From contig NZ_FNAJ01000003.1 of the NCBI RefSeq assembly GCF_900101905.1, positions 682,001 through 746,000 of the forward strand: 64,000 nucleotides of DNA. Direction: 5' to 3'. Positions 38,121 through 47,577 of this stretch are shown here, piece by piece. The stretch is from Myxococcus virescens (GTDB lineage: Bacteria; Myxococcota; Myxococcia; Myxococcales; Myxococcaceae). A model generated the notes under the pieces. The model was given only the letters and a program-made list of their open reading frames with translations. It was not told the DNA's origin and did not search any database. The first letter of the stretch is position 1. Every line of letters begins with the position of its first letter. Position numbers and translations under genes: made by a program.

Positions 38121-39647
38121 ATGAAGGGTTGGCGGCTGGGTTGTGCAGCACTCGCGGCGTGGTGGTTGGTTGGGTGCATGGGGGGACCCGACGAGCAGGC
38201 AGACAGCTTCGCGGAGCAGGCGGAGTCAGCGTCTGTCGAACAGGAAAGTGTCGAAGCACAGTGGAAGCACGAGGAGAAGAAAGTCTATTCAGAGAACTTC
38301 GGGAAAGGTGCGGGCCCCGAGTGGAGCCACCGCACCGTGTCCCGGACGCGGAAGGGAGAGCGAAAGTTCCTGGGGCCCTTCAGCGAACAGGAAGTCACGC
38401 TCAACCTGTCCGGCCTGCCGGACCATGACGAGGTCGAGGTCCAGTTGGAGCTGTTCGTCCTCAAGTCGTGGGACGGTAACGACACGACGAAGGGACCAGG
38501 CCGCTGGGTCGCGAGCGTGGACGACGGTCCCGTCCTGCTGGATGCCACCTTCTCCAATCTCCAAGCCAGCCACCCGGGCCTCACGGGCGCATCGATGAAG
38601 GGCACGCTCGGGTACCGGGACGAGTCCGGCGATGGCAGCAAGGGGTACACCATCTACCCCCTGTCCTTCACCTTCAGGCACACCGGAGACCGGCTGACAC
38701 TCCGCTTCGCCGACCCACCTCGAGGCGAGGCCAACGAACAGTGGGGCCTGGATTCGGTGAAGGTGAAGGTCCGGAAGAAGAAGGGAGGCGACCTGCTGGT
38801 CAGCAACAACGTGAACAGCAGCGTGCTGCGCTATGACGGGAAGACGGGCGACTTCGTGGGCGTCTTCATCCCACCTGGCGCCGGCGGGCTCAACAACCCA
38901 CAGGAGCTCGTCTACGGCCCCGACGGCAACCTCTACATCGCCAGCTTTGCCAGCAGGGAGGTGCTGCGCTTCAACGGGAAGACGGGCGCCTTCATCGACA
39001 TCTTCGTGCCCGTGGGCAGTGGCGGGCTGGGCTTCCCCGGCGGCCTCATCTTCGGTCCTGATGGCAACCTGTATGTCGCCGACAGCTTTGGCGGCACCAA
39101 CAGCGTGCTGCGCTACGACGGGACGACAGGCGCCTTCATCGACGTGTTCGCTTCGGGCGGCGGACTGCTCGTTCCCCAGAAGATGGCGTTCGACAAGAAG
39201 GGGAACCTGTTCGTCGTCAGCATCATCGGCAACAACGTGGTGCGCTACGATGAGAATGGCGCACCCTTCCCCGCTGCCGGACAGCCCGGTGCCATCTTCA
39301 TCCCGGACATCGACGCGGTGACGATTGCCATTGGCAAGGACCACAAGCTCTACGTTGGCACCACGGCCGGAGATGACGTCCTGCGCTTCAACGCCAAGAC
39401 GGGCGCCTTCATCGACGTCTTCGTCGAGTCGGGGAGCGGTGGCCTGACTGACTTCGTGGACATGGAGTTCGGTCCCGACGGCAACCTGTACATCCCGGAC
39501 TTCCTCCCGGCCACGGTGTTGCGCTTCAGCGGGAAGACGGGGAACTTCATTGACGTCTTCGTGCCCGCTGGAACGGGCGCCAACGCGGCCACCCTGACGT
39601 TCATGCCCTCGAAGCGAAACAAGCCGCACGGGCACGAAGCGAACTGA
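38121..39647 (+). CDS. Beta-propeller lipoprotein with NHL/SMP-30-like repeats
   Basis: 508 residues. Lipoprotein signal with Cys19 (AALAAWWLVGC), Glu/Ser/Gln-rich spacer, then a beta-sandwich-like domain at about 55-225 (VYSENFGKGAGPEWSHRTVS, DSVKVKVRKKKGG). From about 228 there are six or so propeller repeats of the pattern VLRYDGKTGAFIDVF...GPDGNLYVA. The repeats are close in sequence, suggesting fairly recent internal duplication. The ribosome site GGGGAGG precedes ATG 38121. Likely exported and surface or periplasmic; ligand binding or lactonase-like activity cannot be claimed because no catalytic residues stand out. Confidence 0.85.
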   Translation: MKGWRLGCAALAAWWLVGCMGGPDEQADSFAEQAESASVEQESVEAQWKHEEKKVYSENFGKGAGPEWSHRTVSRTRKGERKFLGPFSEQEVTLNLSGLPDHDEVEVQLELFVLKSWDGNDTTKGPGRWVASVDDGPVLLDATFSNLQASHPGLTGASMKGTLGYRDESGDGSKGYTIYPLSFTFRHTGDRLTLRFADPPRGEANEQWGLDSVKVKVRKKKGGDLLVSNNVNSSVLRYDGKTGDFVGVFIPPGAGGLNNPQELVYGPDGNLYIASFASREVLRFNGKTGAFIDIFVPVGSGGLGFPGGLIFGPDGNLYVADSFGGTNSVLRYDGTTGAFIDVFASGGGLLVPQKMAFDKKGNLFVVSIIGNNVVRYDENGAPFPAAGQPGAIFIPDIDAVTIAIGKDHKLYVGTTAGDDVLRFNAKTGAFIDVFVESGSGGLTDFVDMEFGPDGNLYIPDFLPATVLRFSGKTGNFIDVFVPAGTGANAATLTFMPSKRNKPHGHEAN

Positions 39648-39782
39648 GCACCTCCGGCCCATGAAGCCCTAAGCAAGGCCTCGCCTCCGCTCCCGGATGA
39701 GCGCCACCAGCGCTCGACGGCTGGCGGAGGCGAGCCGCCCCTTCAGACGAGGAGCTCCGACGCAGACGGGTGCGCCAGCGCC

Positions 39783-42251
39783 TCATGATTCCGAGGGTCC
39801 GTCTCGAAACGCCGTGGCATTCCGGACCGCCCCCTCCCGGGGCCGACGTCCCTCCCGCTCCGGGGCCCCGCTCCGAGGCGAACCTGGGTGAGCGCCGCTC
39901 GTGCCGGACACTTGCACGACGCCGCCACGTCGGCGACGGCGCCGCCGCGGCGGAGGGCTTCCAGTGGCGCCTCCCAGCTCGCGCAGCACCCGAGCCCGGA
40001 TCCCCCCCTCCAGGCGGAGGTCCTGCATGAGCGCCTGCACCTGCCGGCCCCCGTGCGGGTGGCGCAGGGCCTCGCACAGCCGCTCGACGATGTCGATGCG
40101 CAGAACCATGCTCCCGAGCACCTCGTACCCATAGGCACGTGCGTCCCGGCGGTCCAACTCGGAGAGCTGAAGCACGGGCTCTTGTGGCACCCCGGTGGGA
40201 CATGTCCGCTGGAGGAACAGCGACGTCAGCATGCAGCGCCGCTCCAGCGCATGCGGGCTGAGGGCCTCGGCGACGTAGACGAAGCGGTGTCCCTCGCAGA
40301 CGCCTTGCTCCGTCAAGCGCGCGCGAGCCTCCGCATCCAACAGCCGCCACTGCTCATGCGCCTCGCCCTGCGTAATCACGCCCAGTCCTTCGGACAGGCG
40401 ATACGCGAGCCCACGCGCCGCCGCGTTGCGCCCCGCTCCTGAGAAGGACTCGGCGGGAAAGCCGCCCATGGCCTCGGTGACGAGGTCCCGCGCCAGCGCG
40501 AGCAAACGCCGCTCCAGCCGCTGCCGCGCGCCGCCCGTCCAGACCTCCGGCTCCGCCAGTGCCAACAAAGGGGAGCGGCGGTCCGTCCCGCGAACGAGGC
40601 GTGCCAGGGGCTCGCCTTCAAAGGAGATGGTGCCAGTCGCATCCACCTGGAAGGCGTCATGGCTCGCGTCCACCACTCGCTGGACGAACTGCTCCTCCGT
40701 CATCGCGAAGCCCTCGGCGCCGGGCATCTCCTCCAGCATCTGCCCCAGCTTGGCGAAGGGGCTGGCCGAACCGGACGGAGGACGCGCGGTGGCCTTCACA
40801 AAGCGGCGCGTGCTGCGCCTCGCGGCGCGCTGCACGAAGCGCTCGACGAGCCTTTCATGGAGCGCGTCCCCTAGTGCATCCTCGATGCCGCGCGTCCGCT
40901 CCTGCCAGTGCTCCGCCTCGTGCAGCCACCCCGGCCGATGACTGATGTACGTCCAGATGCGGATGGCCGCCAGCCGGTCCATCAGCGTGTGGATGTCTCC
41001 GGACACGTCGTCGAGCGGAGCCACCTGCTTGTTCAGCCAGCCGGCGTCCAGCTTCCCGTCCCCCGCGGTGAGTTGCAGGAACGTCTCACGTAGCAACGCG
41101 ACATGCTGGCCGAAGAGCCCCTTGCGGAAGTCGGGTATCTGGCAGACCTGCCACAGCAGCTCCACCATGGCCGGCCCGGTGGCCAGGTCCTGGATGGCTG
41201 GAACACGCGAGAGGTCCTTGAGCGCATCGAAGTCATCCGCGCGCTCCACCCGAATGAAGGCACTGTGGCCCGGCGCGCGCGCCAGTGAATCCAGCAGGGC
41301 CTCTGGACTCGAGAAGTCGAGCGCGGCATTGCGCCAGATGAGGCTCCGGACCGCCGGGAAGCGGTGCGTCTCGATGGCGGAGACCACCCGCGGTGGCAGC
41401 TCCGGCAACGTGTTCAGCGTGCCGAAACTCCCGTCGTTCAAGTGGCGGCCGGCGCGGCCCGCAATCTGCGCCAGCTCGTCCGGGTAGAGCTCGCGCTGGT
41501 CGGCGCCGTCGAACTTGGACAGCGCGGCGAAGGCCACGTGGTTGAGGTCCAGGTTCAGCCCCATGCCAATGGCATCCGTGGCCACCAGGTACTGCACCTC
41601 TCCGGATTGGTACATCGCCACCTGGGCGTTTCGCGTCCGGGGAGACAGCGCGCCCAGCACCACCGCCACGCCGCCCCGGAGGCGCCGCAGCGACTCGGCC
41701 AACTCGTAAACGCGGTCCGCGGAGAACGCGACCACCGCCGACCGCGGCGGGAGGCTCTTCAGGGAGCGATGCCCGGCATAACGAAGCTGTGACAGACGCG
41801 TGGCTCTCTTCACCGAGGCATGGGGGATGAGCGTCTGAACCATGGGACGCATCGTGTCCGCGCCCAGGAACCAGGTCTCCTTGCGTCCCCGCGCATGCAG
41901 CAGTCGATCCGTGAAGACGTGCCCGCGTTCACGGTGAGCAGCGAGCTGGATTTCATCCACCGCGAGGAAGTCGACGGCCTTGTCGGTCGGCATCGCCTCG
42001 ACGGTGCAAATCCAGTAGTCGGGGCGCGGGGGCACGCGCTTCTCCTCCCCCGTCATCAGCGCCACGCGGCCCTCACCCACCCGAGCGGTCACCCGGTCAT
42101 AGACTTCGCGGGCGAGCAGACGGAGCGGCAACCCCATGATGCCCGAACCGTGCTCGAGCATGCGCTCGATGGCACGGTGGGTCTTCCCCGTGTTCGTAGG
42201 CCCCAGCTCCGCCACGACGACGGACGACCGGCTGGATGGGCTGGAGTTCAT
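39783..42251 (-). CDS. Suv3-like DExH RNA helicase
   Basis: 822 residues. Helicase motifs: I GPTNTGKT (17-24), II with VDEIQ, Ia/III region ETWFLGADTMRPMV, V ATDAIGMGLNLDL and VI QIAGRAGR. The order and spelling are those of mitochondrial Suv3 and its bacterial relatives. A long helical C-terminal region ends in an Arg-rich tail (PPPRRRRRRRGG) that may bind RNA. Mitochondrial Suv3 works with a 3'-5' exoribonuclease in RNA decay; here no RNase gene adjoins. Start ATG 42251 puts motif I near the N terminus as in relatives, though no strong ribosome site is seen. Divergence in the last 60 residues is normal for the family. Confidence 0.9.
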   Translation of the reverse strand: MNSSPSSRSSVVVAELGPTNTGKTHRAIERMLEHGSGIMGLPLRLLAREVYDRVTARVGEGRVALMTGEEKRVPPRPDYWICTVEAMPTDKAVDFLAVDEIQLAAHRERGHVFTDRLLHARGRKETWFLGADTMRPMVQTLIPHASVKRATRLSQLRYAGHRSLKSLPPRSAVVAFSADRVYELAESLRRLRGGVAVVLGALSPRTRNAQVAMYQSGEVQYLVATDAIGMGLNLDLNHVAFAALSKFDGADQRELYPDELAQIAGRAGRHLNDGSFGTLNTLPELPPRVVSAIETHRFPAVRSLIWRNAALDFSSPEALLDSLARAPGHSAFIRVERADDFDALKDLSRVPAIQDLATGPAMVELLWQVCQIPDFRKGLFGQHVALLRETFLQLTAGDGKLDAGWLNKQVAPLDDVSGDIHTLMDRLAAIRIWTYISHRPGWLHEAEHWQERTRGIEDALGDALHERLVERFVQRAARRSTRRFVKATARPPSGSASPFAKLGQMLEEMPGAEGFAMTEEQFVQRVVDASHDAFQVDATGTISFEGEPLARLVRGTDRRSPLLALAEPEVWTGGARQRLERRLLALARDLVTEAMGGFPAESFSGAGRNAAARGLAYRLSEGLGVITQGEAHEQWRLLDAEARARLTEQGVCEGHRFVYVAEALSPHALERRCMLTSLFLQRTCPTGVPQEPVLQLSELDRRDARAYGYEVLGSMVLRIDIVERLCEALRHPHGGRQVQALMQDLRLEGGIRARVLRELGGATGSPPPRRRRRRRGGVVQVSGTSGAHPGSPRSGAPEREGRRPREGAVRNATAFRDGPSES

Positions 42252-42345
42252 CCGCGGATTCTAACCTCGGACGGGCCCCTCCGCCCGGGTCCAGCGGCGG
42301 CGACCGCGAAGCCCACGCCAGCGTCCTGGCGCGGCGTGTGGTGGC

Positions 42346-43323
42346 TCAGTGGATGCGCAGGGCCAGCTTGCCCAGATGGTGCTTGCTCGCGGCTTCGAGC
42401 GCGCGGCCCGCGTCGTCTAGCCGGTACACCTGGAAGACCTCGACATGGAAGGGCCCTGCTTCAATGAGCCGGTTGAGGCGCGCGAGGACCTCAGCATTCG
42501 ACTCGCCATTGTAGGCCGTGAGCTTCACACCGTCGGGGGCCCGTGGTTCCGGCTCGACGCCATTCGGGTAGGCGATGTGGCCTCCCTTCTTCACGGCCTG
42601 TAGCGCCGGGGCCCTGCCTTCGCCGCCCGCGAGCACCAGCGCCGCGTCGAGTCCTTCCGGCGCGAATTCCCGAATCGCCTTCGCCACGTCATCACCACCC
42701 CGTCCGTCCACCGCCTTCTCCGCCCCCAGGCGCTTCACCAACTCCACGCCGTCCGAGCCCGAAGCCACCGCCAGGACCCGCGCTCCCAGTCGCCTGGCGA
42801 GCTGCACCGCCAGATGGCCCACACCGCCGCTCGCGCCGTACACCAGCAGCGTCATGCCCTGGCGAACGTTCAGCGCGTCCTGCACGCCTTGGAGCGCCGT
42901 GATTCCATCCGCGGCCAGGACGCCCGCCTGTTCCGCGCTCAAGCCTTTCGGAACGAGCGCCGTGTTATCGGCCTTCACCACCGCGTACTCGGCGAAGAAC
43001 CCGCCCTTGTCATTGAGGAAGCCGGAGCCGTACACCCGGTCGCCCACCTTGCGGGACGTGACGCCCTCGCCCACCGCCACGATGGTGCCGGCCCCGTCCG
43101 TTCCCAGCACATAGGGGAAGGATGACTTTCCAGGCTTGAGCAGCTCCATTTCCCCCTCGCGCTCCGCCGCGTCCCAGCTGCCGACGCCCGCGGTCTCCAC
43201 CTGGATGAGCACCTCTCCCGCGCCCACGGCCGGAACGGCCACCGTCTTCACGCCAAGCACCTCCGGCCCACCGAAGCGGTCGATGGCGGCGGCCTTCATC
43301 TGCGACGGAATGGATGTCTTCAT
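42346..43323 (-). CDS. Zinc-independent MDR oxidoreductase (quinone-oxidoreductase-like, NADP-dependent)
   Basis: 325 residues of the medium-chain dehydrogenase/reductase superfamily. N-terminal GroES-like fold with MKAAAIDRFGGPEVLGVKTV and VLGTDGAGTIVAVGEGVTSR. The Rossmann motif YGASGGVGHLAVQLARRLGA lies near residue 160. The structural and catalytic zinc cysteines of alcohol dehydrogenases are absent, which indicates a quinone reductase or enoyl reductase-like enzyme. ATG 43323 is preceded by GAGGA at 9-nt spacing. It lies 94 bp downstream of nothing co-directional and 94 bp upstream of the Suv3 gene start; it could share a transcript with suv3-like. A palindromic region upstream (43538-43557) may control it. 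Confidence 0.88.
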   Translation of the reverse strand: MKTSIPSQMKAAAIDRFGGPEVLGVKTVAVPAVGAGEVLIQVETAGVGSWDAAEREGEMELLKPGKSSFPYVLGTDGAGTIVAVGEGVTSRKVGDRVYGSGFLNDKGGFFAEYAVVKADNTALVPKGLSAEQAGVLAADGITALQGVQDALNVRQGMTLLVYGASGGVGHLAVQLARRLGARVLAVASGSDGVELVKRLGAEKAVDGRGGDDVAKAIREFAPEGLDAALVLAGGEGRAPALQAVKKGGHIAYPNGVEPEPRAPDGVKLTAYNGESNAEVLARLNRLIEAGPFHVEVFQVYRLDDAGRALEAASKHHLGKLALRIH

Positions 43324-43801
43324 GGAGAGTCCTCGTGGGCGGGGAGCTCACGCCCCGACAGGGTTCTTCCGGAGCGTGGGCACGCCTCCCTCCGAATGCA
43401 GGGGACACCCACGGCGCCGCGAGCCAGGGGCCCCCCGCATGCCCGCCACCGTGGCGACCCTTCCGCTTCGCAAGGCCACGTCGCAGGCCAGCAAGCAACC
43501 GTGCGAGCGCGAGAAGCACGATCAGCACCCTCTTCGTAACCGTGCACCGGTTGGTGCCTGCGTGAAGGGACCGCCGGGCAGCGGACGGTGGCTGGGACGG
43601 CGCTCGGCGGTGGTGGCCTCGGCGTGACGAACCGCCACTCGTGGCGGCGCTCGCCCCCAAGGCCGCGCGCATCACGGGGTTGGACGTGCAGGTGGCCGTT
43701 CGACGTGACGCATCGAGGGCACGTCCCGTGGCGGATGCGATGTCCACCACGGGACAACTGTTTCACTTGAAGATGACCGGCGGGCGAGTCCCTTCGACGC
43801 G
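43324..43801. other. Intergenic region upstream of the MDR oxidoreductase
   Basis: 478 bp between two minus-strand genes: the 3' side of the 5'-nucleotidase gene and the promoter side of the oxidoreductase gene. It contains the overlapping palindromes listed at 43538-43557. No credible coding frame; candidate frames here are shadows with Arg/Pro/Ser-rich composition. Confidence 0.4.
43538..43557. promoter_or_regulatory. Overlapping palindromes, possible operator of the MDR oxidoreductase gene
   Basis: Two dyads overlap: AACCG-N5-CGGTT at 43538-43552 and GCACC-GGTT-GGTGC at 43544-43557. Such compact dyads are common operators of TetR-family repressors that control oxidoreductases. Located about 215 bp upstream of the start. 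Weak evidence. Confidence 0.35.
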
Positions 43802-45733
43802 CTACTCGACGAACGACTTCGTGCTGTAGAGCGAAGCATCCACCTTGCGCAGGACAGGCAGGTTCGTGCCCGGCTCGCGCTCGGCCTGACGGTCGATGTA
43901 CGTCTGGAGGACATCGGCATCGAGCACGCCGATGTCGGAGCGGCGCTCGGCCGGCACGTTGGCCAGCGTCACGTAGCCATCACCCCCCATGGCATTGAAG
44001 CTCAGCACGAACAGACGATAGATGGCGGTCGGCTGGAGCGCGTTCCACTGGCCCGTCGTCTGGTCCAGCACCTCCAGGTTGCTGGCGCGCTGGCCGCGAG
44101 CCTGGGCGGCGTTGACGTCGAAGCGCAGGCCGCCGGTGTACGGATAGGGCCCCGTGGTGCCGCCCTCCCGGAACGTGGCGTGCAACCCGTCCTCAATCAT
44201 CGACTTCACCTCGGTGCCCGTGACGTCCAGCCGGAACAGCATGTTGCCGAAGGGCAGCACCTCGATGACGTCCGCCGCCGTCACCGGTCCCTGCAGCGGC
44301 CGGCGCACGCCGCCCGCGCTCTGCAACGTGATGTCCGCGCCGCCGTAATCCGCGTTCGCCACCTCCAGGTAGGCCTGGGCCACCAGCTGCTGGATGTCGC
44401 CACCCCGGCTGTGGACCTCGCCCAGGGCGTTGCAGCTCACGCTGGATCGGCCCGGCTCCGTGTTTCCCGGCACGCGACGATTGCAAAGCTCGTCGTCCGC
44501 CGTGGCCACCACCGTCCGGCTGTACTCATCGACCCGGCCCTGGAACGGCGCCAGCACCTGCGCGGCGGCGGCATCCGGCTGCGTCACCCGCAGGAAGCCA
44601 CTGACGGCCACGCTGGCCAGCATCGCGGCGTTGTCGGATTCGGAGACGGGCGCCCCGTCCACGGAGAACTGATTGCCGATGAGGACGTGGGGCGTGCCGC
44701 CACAGGAGGTGACCACGCCCTCGGCGTCGAAGCGGAGGGTCATCTCTCCGACGACCTGCGAGTACTGCCAGGACTGCCCCAGGCACACGGTTTCGCCGTC
44801 GCGGTTGCGTAGCGACTCCGCGTAGGGCCCCGCGGGCGTTCCGACGTTGAAGGTCTCCATGGCGGCAGGCCCCAGCAGTGTGTGGGAGTCACCGCCGATG
44901 ACCGCGTCCACGCCACTCAATTGCGGGATGATGGTCCGGTCGAGCTGGTACCCGATGTGGCTCATCACGATGATCTTGTTGATGCCCTGGGCCCGCAGCG
45001 CATCGATGGCGCGCTGGGCGGCGGGCACCTCGGCCTCGAACGTGGTGTCCGCGTCCGGGCTGGAGGACTCCTTCGTCTTGCCCGCAATCGTCAGGCCGAC
45101 GATGCCAATCTTCTGGCCACCCCGTTCGACGACGGTGAAGGGCTCCACGTAGCCGGCAGCCCTGGAGGTGTGCAGGGCGGAGCCCGCGCCGAACTGGACG
45201 TTGGCGCTGATGACGGGCGTCTGGCACTGGCCGGCATGCAGGCGGTCGATGAAGCGCTTCAGCTCGGTGTCGCCCTTGTCGAACTCGTGGTTGCCCAGGG
45301 TGAAGGCGTCGAAGCACACCGTGTTCATCATCGCGGCGTCGGCCTCGCCAATCTGGCCCGCGCGGTTGAAGTACAGCGTGCCAGTGAGGGCGTCACCCGC
45401 GTGGAGCTTGAGCACGTTCTCCTTTCCGGCCGCCAGCTCCTTCATCGCGGACGTGACACGCGCGAACCCCGAGGATTCAACCTCCGCGGCCACGGTGTCA
45501 CCCGCGGCGTTCGTCACGTTCAGCTCCAGGCTGGAACCCGCCAGGTGCGAGTGGTGGTCGTTGATGTGGAGGATGGTCAGGTCCAGCGGCGCGGGCTGCT
45601 CGCCTGGGTCGACGGCATCGTCATCACCACACGCGGACAGCACGCTGGCCGCCATCCACGTCATCGTCAACCAGCGCGTCCGACTCGACGAACGCGCCCC
45701 CCTGCGCACTTCCTTCTCCGTCTTCAATCGCAT
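43802..45733 (-). CDS. 5'-nucleotidase/UshA-type bifunctional metallophosphatase lipoprotein
   Basis: 643 residues with a long basic n-region and lipobox at Cys35 (AASVLSACGDD). The calcineurin-like metallophosphatase domain has LTILHINDHHSHL, KLHAGDALTGT, TLGNHEFDKGD, VMSHIGYQLD and GGDSHTLL, all metal or phosphate ligands. The C-terminal nucleotidase substrate domain (about 420-620) has AGGVRRPLQGPVTAADVIEV, LPFGNMLFRLDVTG and the stacking-region YPYTGGLRFDVNA. It should hydrolyse extracellular nucleotides or UDP-sugars in the periplasm for phosphate or nucleoside salvage. ATG 45733 follows GGGAG. No neighbour on the same strand appears operonic. Confidence 0.92.
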   Translation of the reverse strand: MRLKTEKEVRRGARSSSRTRWLTMTWMAASVLSACGDDDAVDPGEQPAPLDLTILHINDHHSHLAGSSLELNVTNAAGDTVAAEVESSGFARVTSAMKELAAGKENVLKLHAGDALTGTLYFNRAGQIGEADAAMMNTVCFDAFTLGNHEFDKGDTELKRFIDRLHAGQCQTPVISANVQFGAGSALHTSRAAGYVEPFTVVERGGQKIGIVGLTIAGKTKESSSPDADTTFEAEVPAAQRAIDALRAQGINKIIVMSHIGYQLDRTIIPQLSGVDAVIGGDSHTLLGPAAMETFNVGTPAGPYAESLRNRDGETVCLGQSWQYSQVVGEMTLRFDAEGVVTSCGGTPHVLIGNQFSVDGAPVSESDNAAMLASVAVSGFLRVTQPDAAAAQVLAPFQGRVDEYSRTVVATADDELCNRRVPGNTEPGRSSVSCNALGEVHSRGGDIQQLVAQAYLEVANADYGGADITLQSAGGVRRPLQGPVTAADVIEVLPFGNMLFRLDVTGTEVKSMIEDGLHATFREGGTTGPYPYTGGLRFDVNAAQARGQRASNLEVLDQTTGQWNALQPTAIYRLFVLSFNAMGGDGYVTLANVPAERRSDIGVLDADVLQTYIDRQAEREPGTNLPVLRKVDASLYSTKSFVE

Positions 45734-45859
45734 GAACCGCTCCCAGGTGCCTTGCGGAAGGCGGCATGGTGTCGGGCGTGAATGACAGCCCGGTTACGCC
45801 TTCCTACCCGGCCGGTGACACTTTCATGGCGATTGTCCGCGGCCCAGGACCTGGCGCCT

Positions 45860-46609
45860 TCACCCCGCCAGCATTTCGCGGGCGACCATGTGCATCCCGA
45901 GGAGCATCAAGCTGACCAGGAAACACGCCCGGAACAGCACGGGTGAGAGCTTCTGGCGCAGCCACTGCCCCACCTGCATCCCGATGAGCGCCGGCAGCAA
46001 CATCAGGAGGGACTGGCCCAGCTGCGTCCCCGCGCCAGCGGCGTTGACGTAGAGCCCCGCCGCCAGGGCCAGCGTGGATACCGTGAATGAAATACCCATG
46101 GCCTGAATCAGCTCCTCTCGCTCGAAGCCCAACGCTTGCAGATACGGCACCGCGGGGATGACGAAGACCCCCGTCGCCGCCGTCACGAAGCCGGTGAGCG
46201 CGCCCACCCAGGGCCCCAGGCGCGACTCCGCCATTGGGCCCACCGTGAGTCGGGCCCCGCTGAGTCCCCAGGCCGCATAGGCCACCAACGCCACGCCCAG
46301 GGCCACCGTGGCCCACGCGCCCATGGGCGCGCCCAGCACCCACGCTCCGACGAGCGTGCCGGCGCAGACGCCCCCCTGCATCGGCGCCAGTCGCCGCAGC
46401 AGGGGGCCCAAGGTCGACCAGGGACGGAGTTGCCAGACATTGGTGACCAGGGAGGGCACGATGAGCAGGACCGCCGCTCGGGCGGGAGGCATCACCAGGG
46501 CCAGCAGCGCCATGGCGATGGTGGGCAGGCCCAGCCCCACCACGCCTTTGACCAGCCCCGCGAGCACGAAGACGGCAACAGTCACCAGAAGGCTGTCGGA
46601 CGATGGCAT
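45860..46609 (-). CDS. TauE/SafE-family sulfite exporter-like membrane protein
   Basis: 249 residues with about eight hydrophobic segments. Family features are the N-terminal VFVLAGLVKGVVGLGLPTIA repeat and the second half GALTGFVTAATGVFVIPAVP. The proposed role is export of sulfite, sulfoacetate or other organic anions; the substrate is unproven for most members. Start ATG 46609 (MPSSDSLLVTVAVFV) was chosen because the frame upstream to 46969 lacks membrane character. It is divergent from the alkD gene, with a hairpin-forming inverted repeat (46692-46721) in the shared intergenic region. Confidence 0.88.
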   Translation of the reverse strand: MPSSDSLLVTVAVFVLAGLVKGVVGLGLPTIAMALLALVMPPARAAVLLIVPSLVTNVWQLRPWSTLGPLLRRLAPMQGGVCAGTLVGAWVLGAPMGAWATVALGVALVAYAAWGLSGARLTVGPMAESRLGPWVGALTGFVTAATGVFVIPAVPYLQALGFEREELIQAMGISFTVSTLALAAGLYVNAAGAGTQLGQSLLMLLPALIGMQVGQWLRQKLSPVLFRACFLVSLMLLGMHMVAREMLAG

Positions 46610-46691
46610 GAGGGAAGCTCCGGGCGGGTGAGGGACACGCGATGCATTGATTCTGGGTGCCGCCCTCCGGCCTGAAAATTCGGAACTGCCC

Positions 46692-46721
46692 GCTGCCGCC
46701 TCAGGCCCACCCTGAGGCAGC
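46692..46721. promoter_or_regulatory. Inverted repeat between divergent tauE-like and alkD-like genes
   Basis: GCTGCCGCCTCAGG (46692-46705) faces CCTGAGGCAGC (46711-46721) across a 5-nt spacer, perfect apart from one bulged base and the outermost bases. It sits 39 bp before the alkD start and 82 bp before the other start, a natural position for an operator controlling either gene. Confidence 0.45.
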
Positions 46722-46760
46722 GTCCCGCCGCGAAGGTTCGGCGCGCTATCGTCGCCCCAC

Positions 46761-47531
46761 ATGCCAAAGACGACACCCTCCAAGGGTCCTCGCGGGGACA
46801 TCGACGCCCGCGTGAAAGAAGCCCTGGCCGAGCTCGAACGCCTCGCCACCCCCGCCAGGCGGGACAGTCTCGCCCGGTACGCGATTCCCTCTGACCATGC
46901 CCTCGGCGTGTCGATGCGGGACGTCCAGAGGCTGGCCAGGTGCCTTGGCCGGGACCACGCGCTCGCCAAGGCCTTGTGGAAGACAGGGGTCTACGAGGCA
47001 CGCATGCTCTGTGCCTATATCGGCGAGGCGGACCGCGTCACACCGGCGGAGATGGACCGGTGGTGCCGCGACTTCGACAACTGGGCCGTCTGCGACACGT
47101 TGTGCTTCGCCCTCTGGGACCATACTCCGCATGCATGGGCCATGGCGGACAAGTGGTCCAGCCACCGCGATGAGTTCGTCAAGCGCGCGGCCTTCGCGCT
47201 GCTCGCCGCGCTCGCGGTCCACGACAAGTCCGGCGAAGACGCGCCACACCTCGGTGGGCTGGTCCTCATCGAGCGCGAAGCCACCGACGCCCGCAACTTC
47301 GTCAAGAAGGGCGTGAACTGGGCCCTGCGCGCCGTTGGTAGCAGACGCGGTCCCGCGGCGCGCACGGCGGCGCGCGCGCTGGCGACCCGGCTTTCAGCCA
47401 GCGAAGACGCCACCGCGCGCTGGATTGGCAAGGATGCGCTGCGCGCGTTCACCAAGCTGGATGCGAAGCCGCCCAAGCCCGCCGCCAAGGCGCCCCGTCG
47501 GAAGGCCGCGACGCGGCCCCCACAGCGCTAG
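46761..47531 (+). CDS. alkD: AlkD-like DNA alkylation-repair glycosylase (HEAT-like repeats)
   Basis: 256 residues. All-helical HEAT-like fold that removes N3- and N7-alkylpurines without base flipping. Residues corresponding to the Bacillus cereus AlkD active centre are present: Trp108 and Asp112 in FDNWAVCDTLC, an Arg in EFVKRAAFALL, and Trp187 in KKGVNWALRAVG. N-terminal segment RRDSLARYAIPSDHALGVSM is a family landmark. The last 30 residues are a Lys/Arg/Pro/Ala-rich tail (KPPKPAAKAPRRKAATRPPQ) that probably adds non-specific DNA affinity. ATG 46761 is first in frame after the intergenic inverted repeat. Confidence 0.92.
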   Translation: MPKTTPSKGPRGDIDARVKEALAELERLATPARRDSLARYAIPSDHALGVSMRDVQRLARCLGRDHALAKALWKTGVYEARMLCAYIGEADRVTPAEMDRWCRDFDNWAVCDTLCFALWDHTPHAWAMADKWSSHRDEFVKRAAFALLAALAVHDKSGEDAPHLGGLVLIEREATDARNFVKKGVNWALRAVGSRRGPAARTAARALATRLSASEDATARWIGKDALRAFTKLDAKPPKPAAKAPRRKAATRPPQR

Positions 47532-47577
47532 CGCGGCGCCCCACCAGGGAAGCAGCCCAGGTCCGGAGGAATATCGA

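Noticed and set aside
45804-46343. 179-codon minus-strand frame overlapping the TauE-like gene
   Set aside because: Gly/Ala/Arg-rich shadow of the membrane-protein frame with no hydrophobic helices.
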